Assembly (NCBI GenBank): GCA_031546985.1
Contig: JAVBJN010000030.1
Coordinates: 1 to 49,170 of the forward strand
Direction: 5' to 3'
DNA: 49,170 nucleotides
DNA from: JAVBJN01 sp031546985
GTDB lineage: Bacteria > Bacteroidota > Bacteroidia > Chitinophagales > Chitinophagaceae
Below the pieces are notes generated by a model. It had not been told where the DNA came from and searched no databases. It was given only the letters and a program-made list of their open reading frames with translations. The position numbers were made by a program, and so were the translations under genes. This document shows positions 32,874-40,279 of the stretch, one piece after another (within the stretch, counting starts at the first letter, position 1; the number at the start of each line of letters is the position of its first letter).

Positions 32874-35810
32874 TTACGAACGGTAGTGCATCACAATCGT
32901 AGCTTGCGTGCCGGTCACTTTGTTGCCTTGTTTAAGGGATTGGATGGCAAAATGCATGGTTATATGATGGGTGGTAGCCATTGCAGCCATGCGCGCTTTA
33001 ACCGCATGCAACGCAAAGGATTCATGCCCGCTGTTGCCGGAGCCTGTAGCAGGGAGCCCCACCCCGTTGTCTGTAACCTGTATCTGCAAGGTGTTGTTTT
33101 CTTCCAATATCCGGATGCTCACATGGGCATCTTGCTTATAGGCTGGCATAAGCCCGTGTTTGATGCTGTTCTCCACCAACGGTTGCAGGAGCAATGGCGG
33201 TATCATTACCTCATCGGTATCTATAGCCGGGTCTATAGCAATGGTATAGCTTAACTGCGGATGCCTGAGCTGTTCCAGTTTCAGGTAATGTTCTGCTACC
33301 ATAATTTCGTCGTGCAGAGAGATCAGCTCCCGGGATACGTTCCGCATGTTTTGCCGCACCATGTCGGAAAAAGAGCGGATGTATTCATTGGCCAGCCGTT
33401 TGTCATCGCTGTTCACAAAACCCTGGATGTTGTTAATTGTATTAAAGATGAAATGCGGATTCATCATCGCATTCAGCGCCTTAAACTCTGCCAGCAGCAT
33501 TTTCACTTTCGTATTGTGCTCCTTTTCCTTGCGTTTAACCACCCGCTTTACAACATAGAAAACGACCGCGCCACTAAACAGCACCAGTACAGCCACCAGC
33601 AGCGATACACCCCACCAGCGGGCCCACCAGGGCTTAACAATTTCAATGGTAAAATGCCTGGGCACACTAAAATCTCCTGCCAATGTGCTAGCACGCACCA
33701 TGATCTCAATTTTTCCGTAGGCAGGCAATACCAGGTTCAACTCTTTGTTGATTACTTTTTGCCAGTTGACCGAAGCGGTATCTTTCTCCTGCACAAGAGC
33801 ATATTCGCATAAAATATCGGCGGCATTGAACCCCAGGATGTCAAATTTAAGGTTAATGTTGGCCGTGCTATGGTAAGGCAGCAGGAGCCGGGCCTCCTTT
33901 TGTGCGCCAATGGTGTATATGCTATCGTCGCTTACGGCTTTTAAAAAGTCTACTACGGGTACGGGAGGCTTACCCAATAGCTCCTGCCGGGGCAGCATGG
34001 TAATGGTGCCCTGTTTAAAAAAATAGCAGTTGCCGCTATCCGCCAAAAAATAATCGAAGTTGCCCGGTACAAAAGGGTTTTCAATAATCCGGGGTTGCAG
34101 GAGGCTTTGCTCCTTAGAAGGTAAGGGCAAAAGGTAGTTTAGCTTGCCGGCAGTGAGCAAAACCTGCTTACCAAACGGGTAGGCATTATCCCATATAATA
34201 CCGCTATCATAAAAAGAGTCGATTTTTAATGCATCCTTAAGTAAATACAATGTGTTGGTCTGCGTGCACCCCAGCATATAACCCGCTATAGGGCGCAACC
34301 ATTTAAACACATCGGTACCGTATCCTGGTTGTAAAACAGAGGTGTCTTTTACATATTTATAGACGCCGTTGGTTTGCGAGTATACGATACGGTCGTCGGT
34401 ATCTTTGGTAATGGCATAAATGCGGGAACCCGGGGGGCTGTTCAGCATCATTTCCTTTCGGTCGAATACCCCACCGTTTAAATCCGAAGGGATGAACGCT
34501 TCGGCAGATTGCGAAGACCCCAGGTACAGGGCTTGGGATGTGGCAATAATATATTTGGAAAAAGACAGGGCCGCATTGCCAAACAGTCGCTTTACCGGTA
34601 ATGAACTGCCAGCAATATTTGTTTCCGTATCCCATTCAAATACAGTACCGGCACCACCGTTACAATATATTTTACTGCCGCTGGCACTGCAATTGGTGTA
34701 ATGCCCCATTCTTACCAGAGGAGCATTACCCTCAGAAAAATCGAATAACAACTCTGCCTTTTCATGCAGTAACCGGAATAACCTGCGATTGCTTGTGGCA
34801 AAGTATTGTATGCCATTATAACTGTATGCAAATGTTACCACCCCGGTATATGCATTAGCCAGCTCCATACTTTGTTTAAAATTCCGGCTCACCCGGTATA
34901 CGCCGTTTCCTAATGTAGAAAACCAGTAATCGCCGGTTATATCTTGTGTTACAGAAGCTACTCTTTCTCCTTTTAACAGCACCAACTGGTTATTGATAAA
35001 AACACCGTTTTCGGTAACAATACAATAATCCTCCCCGTTAAAACAGATATTGTACAGCATTGTAAGGGCAAATTGGTTGGGATCGCCGGTAAATGCCCAA
35101 CCGGGTGGTAAAGGCGATAAAACCTTACCGCTACCGGAGTAGATGTAGCGGTCATCAAAAGCATAATACTGGCCCTGGCATTTTCGGAAATACATAAACC
35201 TGTCATACGGTTCGCGCAGCAACTGCCCGGTACGCACGTTCAGCAACCATTTTTCATCGTTGTATTGCACGGTGTAAATGCTGTCGTTGGTTTTGAAGAC
35301 ATTTCTGATCGTACTGATTTTGCTGTCTAAAACCGGCGCATGATAAACATGGCTTTGGTTACCTTTTATATTTACAAAACTATGCTGCTTCATATAGTTT
35401 ACCGTAAGACTGCTATCGGCTTCCAGCACAATATTGGTGGGCGCTGCCGGCTTAAACGGTAATCGTAAAAAAGGCGTATTGGACGGGTTATAAAACTTAC
35501 CATCTTTATAAAAACATAACTTGCCGGTGTAAGTACCTATCCACATGCGATGGTCATAATCCTCCTGAAAGAAAAACACTTCGTTGTCGGTAAGCCCGTC
35601 GGCGGTATTAAACAACTGGAAAGCCATACCATCAAACCGCACTACACCTTTATCTGTAGCCAGCCATATAAACCCTTTGCTGTCGCGGTAAACCGTGTGT
35701 ACCATATCGCTGGGCAGCCCGTTAGCTTTGGTATAATGCATTACAGGATACTCGCGCGCATGCAGTATGCAGGGCAGCAGAAAAAATAAGGTAAGGATGA
35801 ACCTCAGCAT
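32874..35810 (-). CDS. Propeller-type sensor histidine kinase (His_kinase/LytS family)
   Basis: The ATG at 35810 (MLRFILTLFFLLPC) is preferred over the TTG 6 bases upstream; the product is 978 residues. Domains: signal peptide; two-component regulator-type beta-propeller repeats (e.g. GLPSDMVHTVYRDSKGFIWL and GLTDNEVFFFQEDYDHRMW) over most of the periplasmic part; a Y_Y_Y-like beta domain (about 620-720); one transmembrane helix (WWGVSLLVAVLVLFSGAVV); and a His_kinase domain. The phospho-accepting His is His786 in MNPHFIFNT, and the ATP-binding VENSIKHGL lies at about 880. It lies 12 bp downstream of its LytTR partner in one operon. This is the Bacteroidota one-membrane propeller sensor type; the ligand is unknown. 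Confidence 0.9.
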   Translation of the reverse strand: MLRFILTLFFLLPCILHAREYPVMHYTKANGLPSDMVHTVYRDSKGFIWLATDKGVVRFDGMAFQLFNTADGLTDNEVFFFQEDYDHRMWIGTYTGKLCFYKDGKFYNPSNTPFLRLPFKPAAPTNIVLEADSSLTVNYMKQHSFVNIKGNQSHVYHAPVLDSKISTIRNVFKTNDSIYTVQYNDEKWLLNVRTGQLLREPYDRFMYFRKCQGQYYAFDDRYIYSGSGKVLSPLPPGWAFTGDPNQFALTMLYNICFNGEDYCIVTENGVFINNQLVLLKGERVASVTQDITGDYWFSTLGNGVYRVSRNFKQSMELANAYTGVVTFAYSYNGIQYFATSNRRLFRLLHEKAELLFDFSEGNAPLVRMGHYTNCSASGSKIYCNGGAGTVFEWDTETNIAGSSLPVKRLFGNAALSFSKYIIATSQALYLGSSQSAEAFIPSDLNGGVFDRKEMMLNSPPGSRIYAITKDTDDRIVYSQTNGVYKYVKDTSVLQPGYGTDVFKWLRPIAGYMLGCTQTNTLYLLKDALKIDSFYDSGIIWDNAYPFGKQVLLTAGKLNYLLPLPSKEQSLLQPRIIENPFVPGNFDYFLADSGNCYFFKQGTITMLPRQELLGKPPVPVVDFLKAVSDDSIYTIGAQKEARLLLPYHSTANINLKFDILGFNAADILCEYALVQEKDTASVNWQKVINKELNLVLPAYGKIEIMVRASTLAGDFSVPRHFTIEIVKPWWARWWGVSLLVAVLVLFSGAVVFYVVKRVVKRKEKEHNTKVKMLLAEFKALNAMMNPHFIFNTINNIQGFVNSDDKRLANEYIRSFSDMVRQNMRNVSRELISLHDEIMVAEHYLKLEQLRHPQLSYTIAIDPAIDTDEVMIPPLLLQPLVENSIKHGLMPAYKQDAHVSIRILEENNTLQIQVTDNGVGLPATGSGNSGHESFALHAVKARMAAMATTHHITMHFAIQSLKQGNKVTGTQATIVMHYRS

Positions 35811-35822
35811 TGCCAATGCCGG

Positions 35823-36629
35823 TTATTTAAGGTTGACTTCAAAACTTTTTACAAATGCCAGCAGGTCTGCATAGCGCCTCCTGCCCACGGGCAAGGAATG
35901 CCCGCCCGTAACTACCACCATTGCGTTATCGCCTTTAACAATGCTTTTTAAATGCTGGCCATTAATGAGGTATGATTTGTGGATGCGGAAGAAGGTATCC
36001 TGCGGCAGTATTTCTTCGTATTCGGCAATAGAGTGGCTCATGATAATCTGCCGATCGGCAGCGCCCTGCTTAAAGTGAATGGTCGCATAACTGCCTTTGG
36101 CTTCTACATAGCAGATATCGGCAAAATTTACGGGGGTAATGGCATTCTGCTCTTTCAGAAATATCTTTTGGGGTTGCTTTTTATGTACCATTTGCGCGGC
36201 AAGCTCGCGGTAGCCCTCGCTATGGCTATGCAATATTCTTTTATACGCAATTTTTTCCTTTAGCCGGGCTACGGCCTGTTGTACCTCTGCAATACTAACC
36301 GGCTTCATAATATAATCTATGGCATTCAACTTAAACGCCTTTACTGCATAGGCGTCAAATGCGGTAACAAACACTACTTCAAAAGGGAATGGATGAATAC
36401 GCTCCAGGAAATGAAACGCATCTTCTTCGGGCATTTCTATATCTAAAAACAAAGCATCGGGCTGGTGCAGCCGGATTTGCGTCAAAGCATCATGAGTATT
36501 GTGCACTATGGCAGCTATCTGCAACGATGGGTCTACATGCCCGTGTATGATGTTTTTAAGATTATTGCAGGCCAAAGGTTCATCATCTACGATTAAAATT
36601 TTCAGGTTGGGGTTGTTTTTACTTTGCAT
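35823..36629 (-). CDS. LytTR response regulator
   Basis: The frame opens at 36668, but the ATG at 36629 (MQSKNNPNLKILIVDDEP) gives a normal receiver start; 268 residues. The receiver has Asp15-Asp16 and the phospho-acceptor Asp63 in FLDIEMPEED, with Lys109 in MKPV. The C-terminal half is a LytTR DNA-binding domain: ICYVEAKGSYATIHF, EYEEILPQDTFFRIHKSYLI and GGHSLPVGRRRYADLL. It is the first gene of the operon with the propeller kinase downstream (12-bp gap), so the pair is a complete two-component system. Targets are likely surface-protein genes, since two secreted proteins follow. Confidence 0.92.
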   Translation of the reverse strand: MQSKNNPNLKILIVDDEPLACNNLKNIIHGHVDPSLQIAAIVHNTHDALTQIRLHQPDALFLDIEMPEEDAFHFLERIHPFPFEVVFVTAFDAYAVKAFKLNAIDYIMKPVSIAEVQQAVARLKEKIAYKRILHSHSEGYRELAAQMVHKKQPQKIFLKEQNAITPVNFADICYVEAKGSYATIHFKQGAADRQIIMSHSIAEYEEILPQDTFFRIHKSYLINGQHLKSIVKGDNAMVVVTGGHSLPVGRRRYADLLAFVKSFEVNLK

Positions 36630-36764
36630 TACGCTTCCAGGTTTAGCATGGCTTGGTTTATAAAACAACGCCCGTTACAGGGCGTTTATCGCACCTAATA
36701 AATATACTAAAACAAATGCCCGTATTTATAATCCCAAAGCGATTTAAAACAGATGCGCATAAAA

Positions 36765-36803
36765 GCAAACGGGCTCCAGTCTGATCGACTAAAGCCCGCT
36801 TGC
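36765..36803 (-). terminator. Hairpin terminator of the SRPBCC pair
   Basis: The 17-nt arms (36765-36781 and 36787-36803) flank a 5-base loop. On the minus-strand RNA the three deviations from perfect pairing are all G-U wobbles. A TTTT tail follows shortly after the stem. It is 26 bp after the stop of the SRPBCC gene at 36829. Confidence 0.65.
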
Positions 36804-36828
36804 TGATTTTTTTATAAACATGCTTATG

Positions 36829-37293
36829 CTATTCCACCGTTTGCGCTACAGCAGCTTTCTGATAGGGCGTACCTTTTCCTGTGGCCAGGTAAGCATCCAG
36901 GCTGGACAGGAACGCATCCCAGCATGATACACAAAGCTCGTAACATTCCATTCCCGGGTTTAACCCCTCGTGCAGCAGTGTTACCGTGGTGCTGTCTCCA
37001 TTGGCGCTTAGTGTCCAGACTTGTTTAGTACCCAGCCACTCCGCTTTATTTTTTAGCGTGGGTACATCTATGTATGCTTTAACGCATTGCCATACCACCT
37101 GCTCGTTAGGCACGGCGGTCAGTATTTCGAATGTTTTTTGCGTTCCGCCAAAGGCAATGTCAAAATGATCGCCTGCGTGGGCTGCGGCACCAGCATAATC
37201 ATCGCTCCACCAATCGGGGATGTGCCGGGTAATAGCGGCGTAAACCTTATCTACCGGCTGGTTTACCACTATATTTTTTTGATAATCTTTCAT
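36829..37293 (-). CDS. SRPBCC (AHSA1-like) domain protein
   Basis: This 154-residue helix-grip protein starts KDYQKNIVVNQPVDKVYAAITRHIPDWWSDD, the usual AHSA1/polyketide-cyclase opening. It continues with AGDHFDIAFGGTQKTFEILT and ends with TTVTLLHEGLNPGMECYELC and WDAFLSSLDAYLATGKG. It is a paralogue of the gene just upstream (37326): both share the VxxxI-xxWW opening, the NEQVVW/GQRVVW strand, the WxGTK motif and the HEGLxPxxECxxxCxxxW segment near the end. The 32-bp spacing suggests one operon and a gene duplication. Ligand and role unknown. Confidence 0.85.
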   Translation of the reverse strand: MKDYQKNIVVNQPVDKVYAAITRHIPDWWSDDYAGAAAHAGDHFDIAFGGTQKTFEILTAVPNEQVVWQCVKAYIDVPTLKNKAEWLGTKQVWTLSANGDSTTVTLLHEGLNPGMECYELCVSCWDAFLSSLDAYLATGKGTPYQKAAVAQTVE

Positions 37294-37325
37294 GATAAAA
37301 GGTGTTGGTTGTTAAAAATTACCAA

Positions 37326-37811
37326 CTAGGCCGACATAAATTTTGCTTCGTCGGCCGTTCTTGGCGTTTCCGAACTATTGGGCTGGCCTTTACCGGTGGT
37401 AATGAGGTTAAACAAACTCTCCTGTATATACTGCGTCCAGGCATTTTTACAAATATCGAAGCACTCGTATTCCGGCACCAGGCCTTCATGTGTTAAACGA
37501 AGTTGCGTTTGAGCGCCTTTTTGCGAAATGTCGAAAACACATTTGGTACCTACCCATTCGCTTTTGTCGTGGGTAAACTTAAAATAGTTGTCCAGCACCA
37601 GCCAAACCACTCTCTGGCCGGGAACGGATTCTATAATTTTCATTTCGCAGCGGTGCACATCCTGGAAATGGTATTTAAACACATCATTCAGCAGGGCGGT
37701 GCCGCCTTCAATTTCTTCGGACCACCATCCGCGCACATTGTTTACAGCATTAAATACTTCTTCGGGGGTTGCATCTACCAATATGGCAGTGGTAAAATCT
37801 GGTGTAGTCAT
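37326..37811 (-). CDS. SRPBCC (AHSA1-like) domain protein, paralogue of its neighbour
   Basis: This 161-residue helix-grip protein opens with TPDFTTAILVDATPEEVFNAVN and has VRGWWSEEIEGG, where the DWWSDD of the paralogue lies. SEWVGTKCVFDIS and LRLTHEGLVPEYECFDICKNAW match the paralogue at 36829-37293, and ITTGKGQPNSSE ends it. It is the first of the two-gene operon. Function of this subfamily is unknown. Upstream, transcribed divergently, is the GlxA-type regulator (about 148 bp between starts). Confidence 0.85.
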   Translation of the reverse strand: MTTPDFTTAILVDATPEEVFNAVNNVRGWWSEEIEGGTALLNDVFKYHFQDVHRCEMKIIESVPGQRVVWLVLDNYFKFTHDKSEWVGTKCVFDISQKGAQTQLRLTHEGLVPEYECFDICKNAWTQYIQESLFNLITTGKGQPNSSETPRTADEAKFMSA

Positions 37812-37936
37812 GGTTGTACAATTTGGATTAACTAGGAATATTAAAATAAGAACAATGTAAAGTTACGGGCTTAGCAAACGGTTATAAGGGTGTAAAACAG
37901 ACATTCTACCGGGGCGATTCAGACAAAATACTACCG

Positions 37937-37944
37937 TACCTTTG
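37937..37944 (+). promoter_or_regulatory. Candidate -7 promoter box of the GlxA-type regulator
   Basis: TACCTTTG matches TAnnTTTG exactly, 15 bp before the ATG at 37960. It overlaps the alternative upstream start (37942), which supports the choice of 37960. No convincing -33 box is seen. Confidence 0.35.
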
Positions 37945-37959
37945 TACAAAGACCCAACC

Positions 37960-38937
37960 ATGAAACAAGTAACCATAATAGTACCCGAAGCATATGCCAA
38001 CCTGAGCAGTGTAACAGGCGCATACCAGATTCTGGCACGGGCCAATGGCTATTGGCAATCGATGGGGCACCCGCCGCTGATGGAGGTTGTTATAGCCGGG
38101 TTTGTAAAAGAACTGAAGCTGGATGATGGTTTCTTTTCCATTCACCCGGTAAGCCTGAACGAAATATCTTTTACCGATCTCATTATTATCCCTTCCGTTT
38201 CGCATGAGTATGACCAGGTTATAAAAGAAAATACCGAGCTGATAGACTGGATCAAAACACAACATGCATACGGCGCCGAGATTGCCAGCATTTGCACCGG
38301 CGCTTTTCTACTGGCCGCTACCGGCTTGCTGGATGGTAAAACCTGCTCTACCCACTGGAATGCCGCTGCCGATTTTAAACGGCTTTTTCCCCTTGTTCAT
38401 CTCCAGACCGATAAATTGATTGCAACAGCACCCGGCATCTATACCAATGGCGGGGCCTACTCTTTTCTAAACCTCATGCTTTTCCTGGTCGAGAAATACT
38501 TTGACCGGCAGACGGCTGTTTTCTGCTCCAAAGTTTTTCAAATCGATATGGAGCGGTCTTCACAATCGCCCTTCGCTATTTTTCAAACGCAGAAAAACCA
38601 CGGCGATGAGCTGATTAGTGAGGCGCAAACTTTTATAGAAAAAAACCTGGGCGATAAAATCTCTTTTGAAGCATTGGCTACCCAGCTGGCCATCAGCAGG
38701 CGCAACTTTGATCGCCGTTTTATTAAGGCTACCGGCAATACACCCGTAGAATATTTGCAGCGCGTAAAAGTAGAAGTGGCTAAAAAGACTTTCGAAAAAG
38801 GCAGAAAAAGTGTTTTTGAAGTAATGAGCGAAGTGGGCTACTCAGACGATAAAGCTTTTCGCGAAGTGTTTAAGAAAATAACGGGATTGTCGCCGTTGGA
38901 TTATAAGGCAAGGTATAGTGCGGGAGTGGTGGGTTGA
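37960..38937 (+). CDS. GlxA-type AraC family regulator with DJ-1/PfpI domain
   Basis: I choose the ATG at 37960 (MKQVTIIVPEAYANL) because the frame's earlier start overlaps a promoter-like box; 325 residues. The N-terminal half is a DJ-1/PfpI (type 1 glutamine amidotransferase-like) domain with the nucleophile-elbow ASICTGAFLLAATGLLDG (Cys112) and THWNAA. The C-terminal AraC HTH pair is EALATQLAISRRNFDRRFIK and MSEVGYSDDKAFREVFKKIT. Family members sense small metabolites through the N-domain and bind DNA through the C-domain. The target is not visible; the divergent SRPBCC operon is the closest candidate. The regulated promoter is unknown. Confidence 0.88.
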   Translation: MKQVTIIVPEAYANLSSVTGAYQILARANGYWQSMGHPPLMEVVIAGFVKELKLDDGFFSIHPVSLNEISFTDLIIIPSVSHEYDQVIKENTELIDWIKTQHAYGAEIASICTGAFLLAATGLLDGKTCSTHWNAAADFKRLFPLVHLQTDKLIATAPGIYTNGGAYSFLNLMLFLVEKYFDRQTAVFCSKVFQIDMERSSQSPFAIFQTQKNHGDELISEAQTFIEKNLGDKISFEALATQLAISRRNFDRRFIKATGNTPVEYLQRVKVEVAKKTFEKGRKSVFEVMSEVGYSDDKAFREVFKKITGLSPLDYKARYSAGVVG

Positions 38938-38980
38938 GCGGATATTCATTAGTACATTTATACAGATAAAATCCTTGCAC

Positions 38981-39493
38981 ATGCCCGCAACAAACCCTGC
39001 ACAGCCGGATCATATTCATATCAAAACATCCTTTGCGCCCATTGCAGACGATGATACTACTATATTAATTCTGGGTTCCCTGCCAGGTGATAAATCGTTG
39101 GAGATGGGCGAGTATTACGGGCATTCCAGGAACCGGTTTTGGCAAACCATCGCTACCCTTTGTAATTGTACTTTACCCAACAATTATACTGGTAAGCAAC
39201 AAATGCTTTTGCAAAACAAAATAGGCATTTGGGATGTGGCGCACCAGGCCACCCGAAAAGGCAGCCTGGATAGTGCCATTACCGCAGAAGCGCCCAACGA
39301 CCTGAACCATTTTCTCGACAACCATTCACATATAAAAGTGATTGGCTTTAACGGTAAGAAATCAGAAGCGCTTTTTAACAAATACTTTCAGCGCAGGGCT
39401 GGTATACGGTATGTTTCATTGCCCAGCACCAGTCCGGCCAATGCAGGTATACGCCCCGAGAAACTGCTGGCACAATGGCAACAAATATTATAG
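38981..39493 (+). CDS. DNA-deoxyinosine (hypoxanthine-DNA) glycosylase, UDG superfamily
   Basis: The ATG at 38981 (MPATNPAQPDHIHI) is preferred to the frame's 38918 start, which overlaps the regulator gene; 170 residues. UDG-superfamily motifs are in place: ILILGSLPGDKSLEMGEYYG (about residues 29-48), NRFW (51-54), IGIWDVAHQATRKGSLDSAI and SLPSTSPANAG (146-156), the SxPxN-like motif II. The GSLPGxxS-(x)n-YYxxxxNRFW pattern is typical of the HDG subfamily (UDG family 6). It would remove deaminated bases such as hypoxanthine from DNA. It is convergent with the LytTR gene (27 bp between stops). Confidence 0.87.
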   Translation: MPATNPAQPDHIHIKTSFAPIADDDTTILILGSLPGDKSLEMGEYYGHSRNRFWQTIATLCNCTLPNNYTGKQQMLLQNKIGIWDVAHQATRKGSLDSAITAEAPNDLNHFLDNHSHIKVIGFNGKKSEALFNKYFQRRAGIRYVSLPSTSPANAGIRPEKLLAQWQQIL

Positions 39494-39520
39494 CAAGGTA
39501 TTTCTGCCGCATTGTAAGCC

Positions 39521-40279
39521 CTACCCCCTGGCTATAAACCCCATCATGCGTAAAAATTCATCGCGCTTACGCTGCGAGACAGCCACTTCTTTCTGATCGC
39601 ACATCACCACCGTTCCACCACGGCCACGCTGGTAGCGCTCTACATGATGCTGGTTTATGAGGTGCTGGTGGTGCACCCGTATAAATCCGTAACCGGCCAG
39701 CACTTCTTCATAATACCCCAGTGTATTGCACACCACCATCTTGCTACGGCTCGTAAAATAGAAAACCGTGTAGTTACCACTGGCTTCGCAGCGGATAATC
39801 TCCTGTACCGGTACATACACAAACCCATCCGACAGTGGCAGCATAAGTTTTTCCAGGTTATTGTTGTTGCGTGGTATGGCCTGCATCAGGCTGGCGAGCT
39901 GGCTTTGCATATCCTGCTTTTGGTGCAGGGACTGGGCACGGCTTACGGCCAGCATCAGCTCCTTGATATTGATGGGCTTTAAAATATAATCGAGCGCACT
40001 ATGCTTAATCGCTTTAAGCGCATACTCATCATAGGCGGTGATAAACACCACATAAAAATCCGGTTCGGGTATATGTTCAAACAGCATAAACCCATTCTCC
40101 TGTGGCATATTTATATCGAGAAAAACCAGGGTGGGCTTTAGCTCCCTTATCAGTTCTACCGCTTCACTTACAGATCCCGCTTCTCCCAGCACGGTTACAT
40201 CGGGACAGTACCGGCCCAGGAAATTGCGGAGTGTTATGCGGCTGTCTTCTTCATCATCAACTAGAATAGTGGTCAGCAT
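39521..40279 (-). CDS. LytTR response regulator
   Basis: This 252-residue protein has a receiver with Asp8-Asp9 (VDDEED), phospho-acceptor Asp55 in FLDINMPQENG and Lys101 in ILKPINIKE. The LytTR domain follows: PVQEIIRCEASGNYTVFYF, GYGFIRVHHQHLINQHHVER and EVAVSQRKRDEFLRMM. Its start lies inside the end of the kinase gene upstream (23-bp overlap), showing translational coupling. With the kinase it forms the second propeller-kinase/LytTR system of the window. Here the kinase gene comes first, in contrast to the pair at 32874-36629. Confidence 0.92.
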   Translation of the reverse strand: MLTTILVDDEEDSRITLRNFLGRYCPDVTVLGEAGSVSEAVELIRELKPTLVFLDINMPQENGFMLFEHIPEPDFYVVFITAYDEYALKAIKHSALDYILKPINIKELMLAVSRAQSLHQKQDMQSQLASLMQAIPRNNNNLEKLMLPLSDGFVYVPVQEIIRCEASGNYTVFYFTSRSKMVVCNTLGYYEEVLAGYGFIRVHHQHLINQHHVERYQRGRGGTVVMCDQKEVAVSQRKRDEFLRMMGFIARG

